Shown one piece after another: positions 24,535-33,862 of a stretch of DNA of 64,000 bases. Source of the DNA: Fen-455 sp963841155 (lineage in GTDB: Bacteria > Actinomycetota > Acidimicrobiia > Acidimicrobiales > Bog-793); NCBI GenBank assembly GCA_963841155.1, contig CAWJBM010000005.1, forward strand, positions 310,001 through 374,000, read 5' to 3'. Numbering within the stretch: position 1 is the first letter of the stretch; every line of letters starts with the position of its first letter. Both the position numbers and the translations under genes were made by a program. Below the pieces are notes generated by a model. It was not told the DNA's origin. It saw nothing but the letters and a program-made list of their open reading frames with translations, and did not search any database.

Positions 24535-26078
24535 GACGCCACCCTCCCTCCGGCGGCACCTGTCGCGGGTGAGCTGAGCGGCTCGTACGCGCAGAGCAGT
24601 TCGAGCAGCGTGCGGACCCCGAAACCTGTGGATCCCTTGCGGAGCTCGCCCGAGTTCTCCTCCGAATGTGAGGGGCCGGCGATGTCCAGGTGGGCCCACG
24701 GCCGATCCCCGACGAACTCCTGGAGCAACAGGCCGGCGGTGAGGGCACCTGCCGATCCGCGCTTGCCCATGTTCTTCATGTCTGCGACATCGGAGTCGAT
24801 CTCGGACCGATACGCCTCGGGAAGCGGGAGCCGCCAGGTCGGTTCGCCGGCGCGCTCCGATGCGGCGTGGACCGCCGAGACCAGGCGGTCGTCGTTGCCC
24901 ATGAGCCCGGCGATCTTGGGACCCAAGGCGACCACGCAGGCCCCGGTGAGCGTCGCGAGGTCGACAATGGCGTCCGGGTCCTCCTCGGCGGCGAGTGACA
25001 GGCCGTCGGCGAGCACGAGCCGGCCTTCGCAGTCGGTGTTCAAGACCTCGATGGTCTTGCCGTTGCGGATCTTGAGGACATCGCCCGGTTTGATCGCCCG
25101 GCCGCCGGGCATGTTCTCGGTCGTCGGCGCAAAGCCGACCACCCGGACGCCGACATCGAGAGCGCGGCAGGCGCCCAGCGTCGCGATCACGACGGCGGCA
25201 CCGCTCATGTCCGTCTTCATCGTCAGCATGCCGTCGAAGGTCTTCAGCGACAGTCCCCCTGAATCGAACGTGATGCCCTTGCCGACGAGAGCCACGGTGG
25301 GAATGGTGCCGTCAGGGCGCCTCCGGACCTGGGCTGGCGACGGTTCGTAAACGAGCTTGATGAGCCGCGGGGGTTGGGCCGAGCCCGCGGCAACACCGAG
25401 CAGGCCGCCGAGACGAGCCTCGAGGATGGCGACCTCGTCGAGGATCGTCGCCTCGAGTCCCTTGCGCCCGGCGATCTCGACGGCCACCTCGGCGAGCTGG
25501 ACGGGCGTGAGCGCACCGGCCGGCTCGTTGGAAAGGTCCCGGGCGAGCCATGTCGCGTCCGCGATCGCGCGGCCCCGCTCGAGACCGCGCTCGGCCGAAG
25601 GGACCTCCTCGGTCGTGACCACGATGGTGAGCGACTCGAGCGGATCCGGATCGCCGGGGTGGTAGCGCGTGTAGCGGTACCTGGCGCCCCAGAAGCCCTC
25701 GATCGCCGCTTCCACGGCCTGCTCTGCTCCGATGCCGAGGGCCGTGATCCCGCTGAGGTCCAATGCGAGCGTCTTCGCGTCACCCGTGGAGACGGCGAAG
25801 GCCGCCGCCGCCTGACGCAACCTGGCCGCACAAAGACGCGGCGCGTCTCCCAAGCCGAGGACCACGTTCACGCGCCCGGCCTCGCCGGCTGAGACGAGCG
25901 TCTCACCGAGCTTGGCCGCAAAGCGCCTTCGCCCGCACCAGGCGATGTCCAGCTCGAGGCCCGGCCTGGCGGTCTGCAGGCCTTCGAGGGCGCCCCAGCC
26001 GACTGCCTCGACCCGATCGGGGCAGGAGTCGGAGACTTCGGTCAAGAGTGTCGAGGGCGTGTGCATGACAGCCATCAT
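24531..26078 (-). CDS. pepA: Leucyl aminopeptidase (M17)
   Basis: The 515-residue enzyme has the M17 C-terminal catalytic domain: VGKGITFDSGGLSLK, MKTDMSGAAVV, a signature NTDCEGRLVLADGLS and WRLPLPEAYRSEIDSDVADM. The signature normally reads NTDAEGRL; here Ala is replaced by Cys. It uses two metal ions to remove N-terminal residues, especially Leu, in the cytosol. The start ATG 26078 overlaps the upstream adenosyltransferase stop (ATGA), and the 3' end overlaps ppgK, so the three genes form a translationally coupled operon. Confidence 0.93.
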   Translation of the reverse strand: MMAVMHTPSTLLTEVSDSCPDRVEAVGWGALEGLQTARPGLELDIAWCGRRRFAAKLGETLVSAGEAGRVNVVLGLGDAPRLCAARLRQAAAAFAVSTGDAKTLALDLSGITALGIGAEQAVEAAIEGFWGARYRYTRYHPGDPDPLESLTIVVTTEEVPSAERGLERGRAIADATWLARDLSNEPAGALTPVQLAEVAVEIAGRKGLEATILDEVAILEARLGGLLGVAAGSAQPPRLIKLVYEPSPAQVRRRPDGTIPTVALVGKGITFDSGGLSLKTFDGMLTMKTDMSGAAVVIATLGACRALDVGVRVVGFAPTTENMPGGRAIKPGDVLKIRNGKTIEVLNTDCEGRLVLADGLSLAAEEDPDAIVDLATLTGACVVALGPKIAGLMGNDDRLVSAVHAASERAGEPTWRLPLPEAYRSEIDSDVADMKNMGKRGSAGALTAGLLLQEFVGDRPWAHLDIAGPSHSEENSGELRKGSTGFGVRTLLELLCAYEPLSSPATGAAGGRVAS

Positions 26079-26638
26079 GCCTTGGCCCGGGGGGTCAGCA
26101 CACGTCCGCCACGAGCGGTCAGATGTTCCTGTTCGGCTGAACGGGCCAGCAGCCAGCACAGGTCCGAGAGGCGATTGAGATACGGCACCACTTGCGAGCC
26201 CTCGCCGATCCTGAGCGCGACGGCCCTTCGCTCGGCACGCCGGACGATTGTGCGCGCCAGGTCCAGCGCCGCACTCGTCCGGCTTTGACCCGGCACGACG
26301 AACCCGGCCGGCATGGCCTCGGAGACCTCGAGCTCGTGCACGCGACGATCCAGGCCATCGACCATCTCCCCTGTGACGAGCGTCGCACCTGCGACGAGCC
26401 TGCGCCGATCACGAGGCGCCGTCGCGACCTCCGCCATCACGACCCACAGGCCCCGCTCGAGGCCGGCAAGCTCGTCGTCGAGCCTCGAGCCCCGCACCTC
26501 GGCCCGCGCCAGGCCGAGAGCCGCCTGTGCCTCGTCGATGGCACCGTTGATCTCGATGCGGGCCGAGTCCTTCCTGACCCGCCCGCCGTGGAGGAGACCG
26601 GTGGTGCCGTCGTCGCCCCGTTTGGTCGAGATGCTCAC
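26075..26638 (-). CDS. Cob(I)alamin adenosyltransferase, PduO type
   Basis: This 187-residue protein starts at GTG 26638 with SISTKRGDDGTTGLLHGGRV. It has the PduO-type core: RIEINGAIDEAQAALGLAR, LVTGEMVDGLDRRVHELE, FVVPGQSRTSAALDLARTIV and RRAERR, with PYLNRLSDLCWLLAR near the end. It transfers adenosyl from ATP to cob(I)alamin to make coenzyme B12. It is the first gene of the operon with pepA and ppgK. The link to the aminopeptidase is not obvious. Confidence 0.93.
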   Translation of the reverse strand: MSISTKRGDDGTTGLLHGGRVRKDSARIEINGAIDEAQAALGLARAEVRGSRLDDELAGLERGLWVVMAEVATAPRDRRRLVAGATLVTGEMVDGLDRRVHELEVSEAMPAGFVVPGQSRTSAALDLARTIVRRAERRAVALRIGEGSQVVPYLNRLSDLCWLLARSAEQEHLTARGGRVLTPRAKA

Positions 26639-26755
26639 CGAGCGCAGCGTACCGGCGATCCTGCCGCCAGAGGCGGGTGCCTCGACTCGTTCAGACACCA
26701 CCGGGGCTCCGCAGAACCCACGCAGAAGCCAGCTCGCGGCCCATAGACTTGGCCC

Positions 26756-27361
26756 GTGACGACCAAGCGACCGAATCGGTCCCCCCTGCCGCGAACCCCT
26801 CGAGCGAGCAGTTCGGCAGAGCACCCTCCAGGCCTCCGAGCTCGAGGCGGCGCCTGGTCGGCGACCGGACGGCTTCGCCGCACCGTCGCGCTGTGTGCCG
26901 CCGCGGCGATCGTGCTCGGGCTGGCTGCCTGCAGCTCCACGACCACGACGACCACTACGACGCTCCCGTCGCCGGCCGCGTCCACGGCAGCGATAAAGCA
27001 CGCTTACGCGGTGCTGTTCGATCTCGCGAATCCCACTGTGAAGCCCAAACTGGCCGTCATCCAGGACGGCTCGACGCTCGAGGCGGCGATGACCTCGACG
27101 CTCAAGAGCGCACTCGCGAAACAGGCCGCGGGTGCGACGGTGACCAAGGTGACAATCGAGCGGGGAACCGCCTGCAAGGACCATGGCGTTCCGAGTCCTT
27201 GCGCCGAGGTGACCTACGACATCTTCAGTCCTCAGCACTCGGCTCTTCTGCCGGCTTCGGGTGGTCTCGCCGTCTACCAGCACGCCAGGTGGCTCGTGGC
27301 CAAGGTGACTATCTGCGGGCTCCTCGGACTGGCCGACGGGACGGAGCCGCCCGGCTGCTAG
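26756..27361 (+). CDS. Mtb12-like secreted lipoprotein
   Basis: The 201-residue product starts at GTG and has a 40-residue basic N-terminus, a hydrophobic segment and lipobox LAAC (Cys59). A run of threonines follows. The C-terminal domain (AIKHAYAVLFDLANPTVKPK ... CGLLGLADGTEPPGC) resembles the low-molecular-weight antigen Mtb12 domain of actinobacteria, of unknown function. The domain has four cysteines that may pair. It stands alone, convergent with the ABC transporter genes. Confidence 0.78.
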   Translation: MTTKRPNRSPLPRTPRASSSAEHPPGLRARGGAWSATGRLRRTVALCAAAAIVLGLAACSSTTTTTTTTLPSPAASTAAIKHAYAVLFDLANPTVKPKLAVIQDGSTLEAAMTSTLKSALAKQAAGATVTKVTIERGTACKDHGVPSPCAEVTYDIFSPQHSALLPASGGLAVYQHARWLVAKVTICGLLGLADGTEPPGC

Positions 27362-27364
27362 GAG

Positions 27365-28135
27365 CTAGGAGCTCTCGGGCGGACGGGGCAGAAGTTCCCG
27401 GGCCAGGTCGCTGAGCTCGTCCACGGGCCCTGCCTCGACGACCTGGCCCTTGCGCAGGATCACCAGCTGCTCGGCCAGCTCGAGGGCCCGGGGCAGCTGC
27501 TCTTCGATGACCAGAAGCGAGGTGCCTGCGTCTCGGATCTCCCGCAGCGCCCGGTACACGTCGTCTACGACCCGCGGGGCGAGCCCGAGCGAGAGCTCGT
27601 CGACAACGAGCAGCTTCGGCGGCACGGCGAGAACGCGGGCAAGCGCGAGCATGCGCTGCTCACCTCCCGAAAGCGTGCCCGCGAGCTGGCGCCGCCGGTC
27701 GGCGAGCCGGGGAAAGCGCTCGAAGGCGTGCGTGAGGGCTTCGCCGATGCCCTTGCGGCCAAAGGCGCGCATGAAGGTGAGGCGAAGGTTGTCCTCGACG
27801 TCCAAGGTCGCGAACACCGACCGCCCCTCGGGTGCGTGAGCGACGCCAAGGCGAACCAGCCTCCAGGTCGGAAGACCGGTGACGTCCTCGCCGGCGAAGA
27901 AGATCCGGCCATTGGTCAATGGCACCAGCCCGGTTGCAACGCGGGCGATCGTGGACTTGCCGGCGCCGTTGGGGCCCACGAGCGCGGTGACCGAACCGGC
28001 CGGGACCGACAGCGACACGCCGAACAGCGCCCGGAAACGACCGTAGGCGGCCGAGACGGCGCGAAGCTCCAGCGCGGGAGACGCCGCCACGGCGGAGGCT
28101 GCCACGGCGGAGGGCCGCCCGTCATCCTCTTTCAC
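27365..28135 (-). CDS. livF: Branched-chain amino-acid type ABC transporter ATPase, LivF-like
   Basis: The 256-residue ATPase has Walker A VGPNGAGKSTIARV, LSGGEQRMLALARVLA (signature) and LLVVDELSLGLAPRVV (Walker B), as in LivF. It powers import by the adjacent permease. Its start overlaps the livG stop by 4 bp. It is the last gene of a binding-protein, fused permease, livG, livF operon. A poorly conserved Ala-rich stretch precedes the core. Confidence 0.93.
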   Translation of the reverse strand: MKEDDGRPSAVAASAVAASPALELRAVSAAYGRFRALFGVSLSVPAGSVTALVGPNGAGKSTIARVATGLVPLTNGRIFFAGEDVTGLPTWRLVRLGVAHAPEGRSVFATLDVEDNLRLTFMRAFGRKGIGEALTHAFERFPRLADRRRQLAGTLSGGEQRMLALARVLAVPPKLLVVDELSLGLAPRVVDDVYRALREIRDAGTSLLVIEEQLPRALELAEQLVILRKGQVVEAGPVDELSDLARELLPRPPESS

Positions 28136-28887
28136 GTGACATCTCCGAGATAGGCACGGCGCACGACGGGTTCGGCAAGCACGTCATCGACCCGACCCGA
28201 TGCGATCAGCTTGCCGAAGTCGAGCACGTAGATCCGTTCGACGACGCGCCGGACCAGGTCGAGATCGTGCTCGACCACAAGCATGGCTGTCCTGCGCCGG
28301 GCCCGCACCTCGAGCAGGATCGTCGCGAACGCGGCAGTCTCGCGCGTGTCCAGGCCGGAGGCCGGTTCGTCGAGCAGAAGCAGCAGCGGGTCCTGGATGA
28401 GCGCGCGCCCCAGCTCGACCAGCCGCCCGTGCCCCTGGCTGAGCGTCTCGATGGGGTGGTCGGCGACCTCCTCGAGGCCGAGCTCGACGAGAAGCTCCTC
28501 GACGCGTGCCACCGTCGCTCTCGCCCGTCCGCGGCCGATCAGGTCCTTCCAGAGCCGGCCGTCGGCCCGATGCACCCGCTCTGCGACCATCAAGTGCTCG
28601 CGTGGGCTCATCCCGGCGAACAGCTCGAGCCGCTGGAACGTGCGCCCGATGCCGAGGCGGGCACGCTGGTAGACCGGCAGCCGGTCGATCCGCCGCCCTT
28701 CGAAACGGACCTCCCCCGAGTCGAAGTGGCGCACACCGTTCAGGCAGTCGAACAGCGCAGTCTTCCCGGCGCCGTTGGGTCCCACGAGGCCGACGGCCTC
28801 GCCCTTTTCGACCACGATCGACACGTCGTCGAGAGCGACGATGCCACCGAAGCGCTTGCTGATCCCGCAAGCCTCCACTAGCGCCAC
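28132..28887 (-). CDS. livG: Branched-chain amino-acid type ABC transporter ATPase, LivG-like
   Basis: The 251-residue protein has Walker A VGPNGAGKTALFDCLNGV, signature LSQGHGRLVELGRALI and Walker B LLLLDEPASGLD. The signature is LSQGHG instead of LSGGQQ, a variation seen among LivG proteins. It pairs with LivF as the ATPase dimer on the inner face of the membrane. It starts 2 bp after the fused permease gene. Confidence 0.92.
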   Translation of the reverse strand: MALVEACGISKRFGGIVALDDVSIVVEKGEAVGLVGPNGAGKTALFDCLNGVRHFDSGEVRFEGRRIDRLPVYQRARLGIGRTFQRLELFAGMSPREHLMVAERVHRADGRLWKDLIGRGRARATVARVEELLVELGLEEVADHPIETLSQGHGRLVELGRALIQDPLLLLLDEPASGLDTRETAAFATILLEVRARRRTAMLVVEHDLDLVRRVVERIYVLDFGKLIASGRVDDVLAEPVVRRAYLGDVT

Positions 28888-28888
28888 G

Positions 28889-30823
28889 TCAGCCGACCGC
28901 CTCTGGATGCTTGCGCCAGTCGACGACGATCTCGACCACCCGCCGCCTCTGCCATTCCACGACGCCTTCGGGGTGGAGCGCGTAGGTGATCGCGCCGAGA
29001 CCGAAAAGTATCGGGAACAGGTTGCGCCACTGCGAGGGTAGGTAGTCGAGCACCTGGTAGAGGATCACGTAGGCCATTCCCGCCTGGATCGCCCCTTCCA
29101 CGGTGTACACCCCCGTCGTCACCACGACGACCATGAACACCAGGGACAGGAGCGAATTGAAGTCGTCCGGCGAGACCGTGCCCTGCAGTGAGCCGTACAG
29201 GGCCCCGCCAACACCGGCAAGCGCCGCCGCGACCGCGAAGACGGTGATCTTCAGTTTGACAAGGTTCGTGCCAATAGACGCGGCTGCGAGCTCACTGCCC
29301 CGCATGGCCGCGAGTTCGCGCCCGGTGGTGCCCTTGCGAATCGCGAGCACCACCGCCGAGCAAACGACGAGCGCGACAAATGCCAGGACGAAAAACGCCT
29401 TGCCGCTCGTGAAGTTGATCGAGCCGAGTTGCGGGCGCGGGATGTTGACCCCCGAGTTTCCGTTTCCTGACCAGGCGAACTGGAAACCGACGTTGTCGGC
29501 GAGCAGACCGAAGGCGAGTGTCGCCAGGGCCAACGCCAGGCCTCCCAGGCGGAGCGCGGGCAGCGCCACGACAACGCCGACAAGTGCCGCCACGGCACCT
29601 CCTGCCACGATCCCGACGAGCACCGAGACCCCGAAGTGGCTGGCGAGCTGCGCACATGTGAATGCCCCGATGCCGGCGAAGGACGCCTGGCAAAGGGAGA
29701 TCTGGCCGCTCATCCCGGTCAGCAGCACGATGGACAGGAAGACGATCGAATACGCGAGGCCCTGGGTGAGTGTGAAGGTCCAGTTGCCCGGCACCCAGGT
29801 CAGACACGAGACGAAGAACACTGCGAGCAACGTCCAGCTGCCGGCGCGCAAGAACCCCTCGAGACCGTAGCCACCGATCGTCGTCGCCATCGGAGGCGGC
29901 GGGGGATCGCAGCCCGCAAGGGGGTCGTCATGGAACCATCGCTCGCGCAGGCCCGGCAATGCGAGAAGCAGGACGATGAGGACGGCGAATGGAAGAGCCG
30001 GCCGCAGCCCCGACGAGAGCACGCTCCCACTCGGGAGGTACCCCCCGAGCAGCTCCTGGACGACACCGAGGCCGATACCGCCCCAGAACGCGAGCGGGAG
30101 GCTCGTGAGGCTCCCCAGAGCTGAAGCCGCGATGGCGGCAACCAACAGATCGGTGAAGTTCAGCGCCTGCAGGTCCGCGAACAACGGGGCGAGCAGCACG
30201 CCGGCGAGACCCGCAAGGAAGCTGGAAAGGACCCAGATGGCAATGCCGACAAGTTCGGAGTTGATGCCTGCAAGCTGGACCATGCGTGGGCTCTCGGCCA
30301 TCGCCCGCATCCGCAGTCCGATCTGGGTGAAATGTGACATCAAAGACGCCAGCAGTACGACGGCGAGGGTCACGATTACCGTCGACAACTCTGTGCCGTT
30401 GATGGCGTCACCTGCCACGTGGAAGTAGACCGAGCTTGGAGGCAGCCACAGCGAAGGCGGCGCCAGCCGCTGCTGGTTCCCGAAGATGAGCTGGAGAGCA
30501 CTCGGGATCGCGATCAACATCCCGAGCGCGCTCACGAGCTTGACGAGCACCGGAGCCGACCGGATGAACCGGTAGAGGAAACGGTCCATCGCGAGCCCCA
30601 GCAGTGGCGCCACCACGGCGACCGCCACGAGGAACCCAGCCCAGCTCGGCCAGCCTGCATTGACACAGACGTAGAAGATCAGCGCCGACGCGTACGCCTG
30701 AGCCCCGTAGGCGAGGTTGAACACTCCCGAGGTCTGGTAGGTGAGGACGAGGCCCACAGCCATGAGGGCAAAGACGCACCCGTACGGCAGGCCCGGGATG
30801 GCGTAGCTGAGAAACTGGGTCAC
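28889..30823 (-). CDS. livHM: Fused LivH-LivM ABC permease
   Basis: From GTG 30823 the 644-residue protein is two permeases joined. Residues about 1-290 are LivH-like (GCVFALMAVGLVLTYQTSG, FNLAYGAQA). A Pro-rich linker (CDPPPPPMATT) near 310-330 leads to a LivM-like half with NWTFTLTQGLAYSIVF, LTGMSGQISLCQASFAGIGA and GTTGRELAAMRGSELAAASI. About 16-18 membrane helices are expected. The two subunits usually come from separate genes; the fusion fixes their ratio. Binding protein upstream and ATPases downstream complete the transporter. Confidence 0.92.
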   Translation of the reverse strand: MTQFLSYAIPGLPYGCVFALMAVGLVLTYQTSGVFNLAYGAQAYASALIFYVCVNAGWPSWAGFLVAVAVVAPLLGLAMDRFLYRFIRSAPVLVKLVSALGMLIAIPSALQLIFGNQQRLAPPSLWLPPSSVYFHVAGDAINGTELSTVIVTLAVVLLASLMSHFTQIGLRMRAMAESPRMVQLAGINSELVGIAIWVLSSFLAGLAGVLLAPLFADLQALNFTDLLVAAIAASALGSLTSLPLAFWGGIGLGVVQELLGGYLPSGSVLSSGLRPALPFAVLIVLLLALPGLRERWFHDDPLAGCDPPPPPMATTIGGYGLEGFLRAGSWTLLAVFFVSCLTWVPGNWTFTLTQGLAYSIVFLSIVLLTGMSGQISLCQASFAGIGAFTCAQLASHFGVSVLVGIVAGGAVAALVGVVVALPALRLGGLALALATLAFGLLADNVGFQFAWSGNGNSGVNIPRPQLGSINFTSGKAFFVLAFVALVVCSAVVLAIRKGTTGRELAAMRGSELAAASIGTNLVKLKITVFAVAAALAGVGGALYGSLQGTVSPDDFNSLLSLVFMVVVVTTGVYTVEGAIQAGMAYVILYQVLDYLPSQWRNLFPILFGLGAITYALHPEGVVEWQRRRVVEIVVDWRKHPEAVG

Positions 30824-30851
30824 GCGATCGCCTGCCCCGTGCTCAGCTCCT

Positions 30852-32156
30852 TCACGTTCCTGGCACGCCCGCAGGCGGCGGGACCACGACCACGCGCCGG
30901 GAACCGGCCGGTTGGGGATACTCAAAGCACGTGAACACGGTGCGGGCCGACCCGAAGAGAGGCACGAAATGGCCTCTGATCGCCCGCACATAGACATTGC
31001 AGTCGATCGGCCCGTCCTTGCGGTGCTCATAACGCCAGTCGATCGGAGAGACGATGCCGTCGGCGGTGAAGCCCGTCAGCGAATTGAGGGCGTCGACCAG
31101 CTTGGAGCGCGTGAGGTCGCGCCCGACAAGGCGAAGCCCGGTCACGAACAGGTCGGCGTCGACCCAACCGGCAAGCGACGCCTCCCCCGGAAGGTCCTTC
31201 GGGAAGTACTTCGCGAGCTCGTTCAAGTAGAGATCCATCCCGGCGTACTTGCCAGGCGTCAACTTCGCCGACTCGAAAGGAACGTGGCCGATGAGGAAAT
31301 AGACACCCTGCATGAGCGACGAGTACCTTGCGATCGCCGCCTCGTCGTAGCCGCTCAGCCAATACTGCGCGACCGACCCCATTCCGTCTTGGTGCATCGT
31401 GAGCGACAGGAGGATGTTGCCAGACAGGTCCATGCAGCTCGCGACGAGGTCCACGCCGAGGGCGCGCATCCGGTTGACGTCGGTCGTGAGGTCGACCGGC
31501 GGGGCCTGGATCGAGAGATCCTCGTACACCACCGGGACGTGAAAACGCTGCATCTCATAGGCCACTCCCTCGCAGCCCTGCTTGGACCCGCCCACGTTGT
31601 AGGCGAGGATCCCGACCTTCTTGGCGTGGAGCCGCTCGGCCAGGTAGGTGGGCTCGGGACCGGGCCGGGTGAAATCGATGAAAGAACCCTCCGACCCGAA
31701 CAGGCTGGGTCGACCTGCCCAGTCGGTGCTGACCGTGTAGCCGAACGTCGGTACGTTGTTCGCAGCGAGGTAGCTCGCCCCGGCGAAGCTCGGGGTGCCT
31801 ACGCCGACGACCGCGAAGACATGATCCTGCTCGACCAGGGTGCGCACCTGATCGGTGTCCTGGGAGGGGCTCGAGCCATCGTCGAGGGGGAATCGGAACT
31901 CGATCTTGCGACCGTCCACACCTCCCTGCGCGTTGATCATGTCGAGGTAGGCATTGACCCCGTGGAAGATCGGCGCGAAGTCGGCTGGGATCGGGCCGGT
32001 CAAGGAAGCCACGCCGCCGACGATGATCTGCGAGCTGGTCACGCCCTGGGTGTTGCCCGCATTGGACACAACGGTCTTGGCGTTGCCACACGCCCCGGCG
32101 ACGATCGCGACGGCCGCGATGACCCCAAGCGATCCACGAGGACTACGCACGCACAT
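30852..32156 (-). CDS. livK: Periplasmic-type binding protein (lipoprotein) of the Liv transporter
   Basis: The 434-residue protein has a signal peptide with lipobox AGAC (about residue 23). It has the type 1 periplasmic-binding fold of amino-acid receptors: IIVGGVASLTGPIPADFAPI, GVNAYLDMINAQGGVDGRKI and FAVVGVGTPSFAGASYLAAN. It captures the substrate, perhaps branched-chain amino acids or amides, outside the membrane. It is the first gene of the transporter operon. The divergent Rrf2 gene shares the upstream region. Confidence 0.92.
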   Translation of the reverse strand: MCVRSPRGSLGVIAAVAIVAGACGNAKTVVSNAGNTQGVTSSQIIVGGVASLTGPIPADFAPIFHGVNAYLDMINAQGGVDGRKIEFRFPLDDGSSPSQDTDQVRTLVEQDHVFAVVGVGTPSFAGASYLAANNVPTFGYTVSTDWAGRPSLFGSEGSFIDFTRPGPEPTYLAERLHAKKVGILAYNVGGSKQGCEGVAYEMQRFHVPVVYEDLSIQAPPVDLTTDVNRMRALGVDLVASCMDLSGNILLSLTMHQDGMGSVAQYWLSGYDEAAIARYSSLMQGVYFLIGHVPFESAKLTPGKYAGMDLYLNELAKYFPKDLPGEASLAGWVDADLFVTGLRLVGRDLTRSKLVDALNSLTGFTADGIVSPIDWRYEHRKDGPIDCNVYVRAIRGHFVPLFGSARTVFTCFEYPQPAGSRRVVVVPPPAGVPGT

Positions 32157-32368
32157 ACCCCTTGTTCTCGGCGTCGAATGCGACCGCCCGCAAGTCCGCG
32201 AACCTACCAGAGCAACTCACGGTCCTGGCCGGCTTTGGCGGACATCGGCCTATTCTTGTGGACCTGCCCGCGTCGCAGGCGGATGCACGCTCCGGCTGGG
32301 AAGGCGACCGGAGCAGTCACCGACAGCGTCCAGCCGATCGCGGTCGCCACCGTCGTACGATGATGGGC

Positions 32369-32812
32369 GTGAAGGTGTCGACTCGTGGCGACTATGCAAG
32401 CCGCGCGCTGCTCTCCCTGGCACTTCGCGAGGACGTATCGCCAACCTCGGTCCGCGACATCGCAGAGCGCACGGGCCTTCCGCAGCCGTATCTGGAGCAG
32501 ATCCTGCTGGCGCTCAAGGGCGCCGGTCTCGTTCGATCCAAGCGAGGAGTGGGAGGCGGCTACGTTCTCGCACGATCGCCGGAGCAGATCACCCTGGGCC
32601 AGATTGTCAGCGCGGTCGACGGTCCGATCGTGGCCGGGGATTTCGGCCCGCCGCACCAGAATGGCGCTTGCGACCACGAGGGCCAATGCGTGCTGCTTGC
32701 CGTGTGGGCCGACGTCGGCGAGCACATGCGCCACCACCTCGACTCCTTCACACTCGAGGACATGGTGCTCCGGGCACGGGGTGACGCGCCGCCACTTTCG
32801 CCGCTTGACTGA
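32369..32812 (+). CDS. Rrf2/BadM family transcription regulator
   Basis: The likely start is GTG 32369 (KVSTRGDYASRALLSLALRE); ATGs lie 6 and 9 bp upstream. The N-terminal winged helix-turn-helix includes SVRDIAERTGLPQPYLEQIL and KRGVGGGYVLAR. The cysteine loop has only two Cys (ACDHEGQC); the third Cys of the iron-sulfur-binding Rrf2 proteins is not seen, so cluster binding is doubtful. It is divergent from the transporter operon, which it may regulate. Confidence 0.88.
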   Translation: MKVSTRGDYASRALLSLALREDVSPTSVRDIAERTGLPQPYLEQILLALKGAGLVRSKRGVGGGYVLARSPEQITLGQIVSAVDGPIVAGDFGPPHQNGACDHEGQCVLLAVWADVGEHMRHHLDSFTLEDMVLRARGDAPPLSPLD

Positions 32813-32899
32813 CCAAAACCGACCGGGGCCGTCGGATGCATTACCACGCCTGGGAACCCATATCACGACCGGCGCGGAATGGCAGGGCCTTGATTCGCG

Positions 32900-33763
32900 T
32901 TGTCATCAGTTGAGCGTCGAGAGTTGAGGAAGGAGAGGAGCGTCATTCCAACCGAGAACAAGATCGGGGATGTCAGCGTGCCAGAGCTGTCTGCTGGCGA
33001 GCAGAGCCGCGTCATGAGGGAGCCCAGCTCTAGCGGGCCCGACCTGATGCGGCTGTTCCTTGACGATCTCGGTCGTTTCCCGCTTCTCAGCGCTGCCGAG
33101 CAGACCGAGCTCGCCAAGAGGATCGAGCAAGGCGACGAGGAAGCCCGCAGGCAGATGATCGGCTCCAATCTTCGCCTCGTGGTGCACTGGGCACGCCGGT
33201 ACCAAGGACGTGGCGTCGACCTGATCGACCTCGTTCAAGAGGGAACCTTCGGCCTGATGCGCGCGGTCGAGAAGTTTGACTGGCGCAAGGGCTTCCGCTT
33301 TTCCACCTACGCAACCTGGTGGATCCGCCAGGCTCTTCAACGCGCGGTGCAGTCGAAGGGCCGTGCGATCCGCCTGCCTGAGGACGCACTTGCGTCCGAG
33401 CTCGAGGCCGACTCCGATCATGTTCGGCTGCCTCGCGTCGTGGCGAGCCTCGACCAGCCCTTGACCAGCGAAGCCACTGCGACGCTGGGTGACGTTGTAA
33501 GTGGCGATGAACCTCCGTTCGAAGACGCGATCGCCCGGACGCTCACGCTCGGCAAGCTCGACGCGGCCATCGACCGTCTGCCTGAGCTGGAGCGCCATGT
33601 CGTCCGGCTGCGCTTTGGGCTTGACGGCAGCCCGCCCGCCTCGCTGGAGTCCACGGCGCGCACCTTGGGCATCGGTGTCCGCCGTGTGCGTCGCATCGAG
33701 TCCGCGGCCTTGGCCTTTCTTGCCGTCCAGCCTGAGGTCGAGGGAATTCACGACGCCGCCTGA
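32900..33763 (+). CDS. Sigma-70 family factor (RpoD/SigB-like)
   Basis: This protein of up to 287 residues has region 1.2 (LMRLFLDDLGRFPLLSAAEQ), region 2 (NLRLVVHWARRYQGRGVDLI, then DLVQEGTFGLMRAVEKFDW and RFSTYATWWIRQAL) and region 4 (ERHVVRLRFGLD, RTLGIGVRRVRRIE). Region 3 is partly kept. It is a non-primary group 2/3 sigma factor by size. The start is unclear: TTG 32900 and TTG 32924 are in frame, while AAGGAGAGGAG is placed just before an ATT codon. It is monocistronic. Confidence 0.9.
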   Translation: MSSVERRELRKERSVIPTENKIGDVSVPELSAGEQSRVMREPSSSGPDLMRLFLDDLGRFPLLSAAEQTELAKRIEQGDEEARRQMIGSNLRLVVHWARRYQGRGVDLIDLVQEGTFGLMRAVEKFDWRKGFRFSTYATWWIRQALQRAVQSKGRAIRLPEDALASELEADSDHVRLPRVVASLDQPLTSEATATLGDVVSGDEPPFEDAIARTLTLGKLDAAIDRLPELERHVVRLRFGLDGSPPASLESTARTLGIGVRRVRRIESAALAFLAVQPEVEGIHDAA

Positions 33764-33862
33764 GCTTCTGCCGAGGTTCTTCCCCAGTTCTCGAGCAGTT
33801 GCACCGGCCCGTGTCGCAGCCCGGCGTCGCCTCCGGCGCAGCCTGCCCCAACAAGGGCCTTG

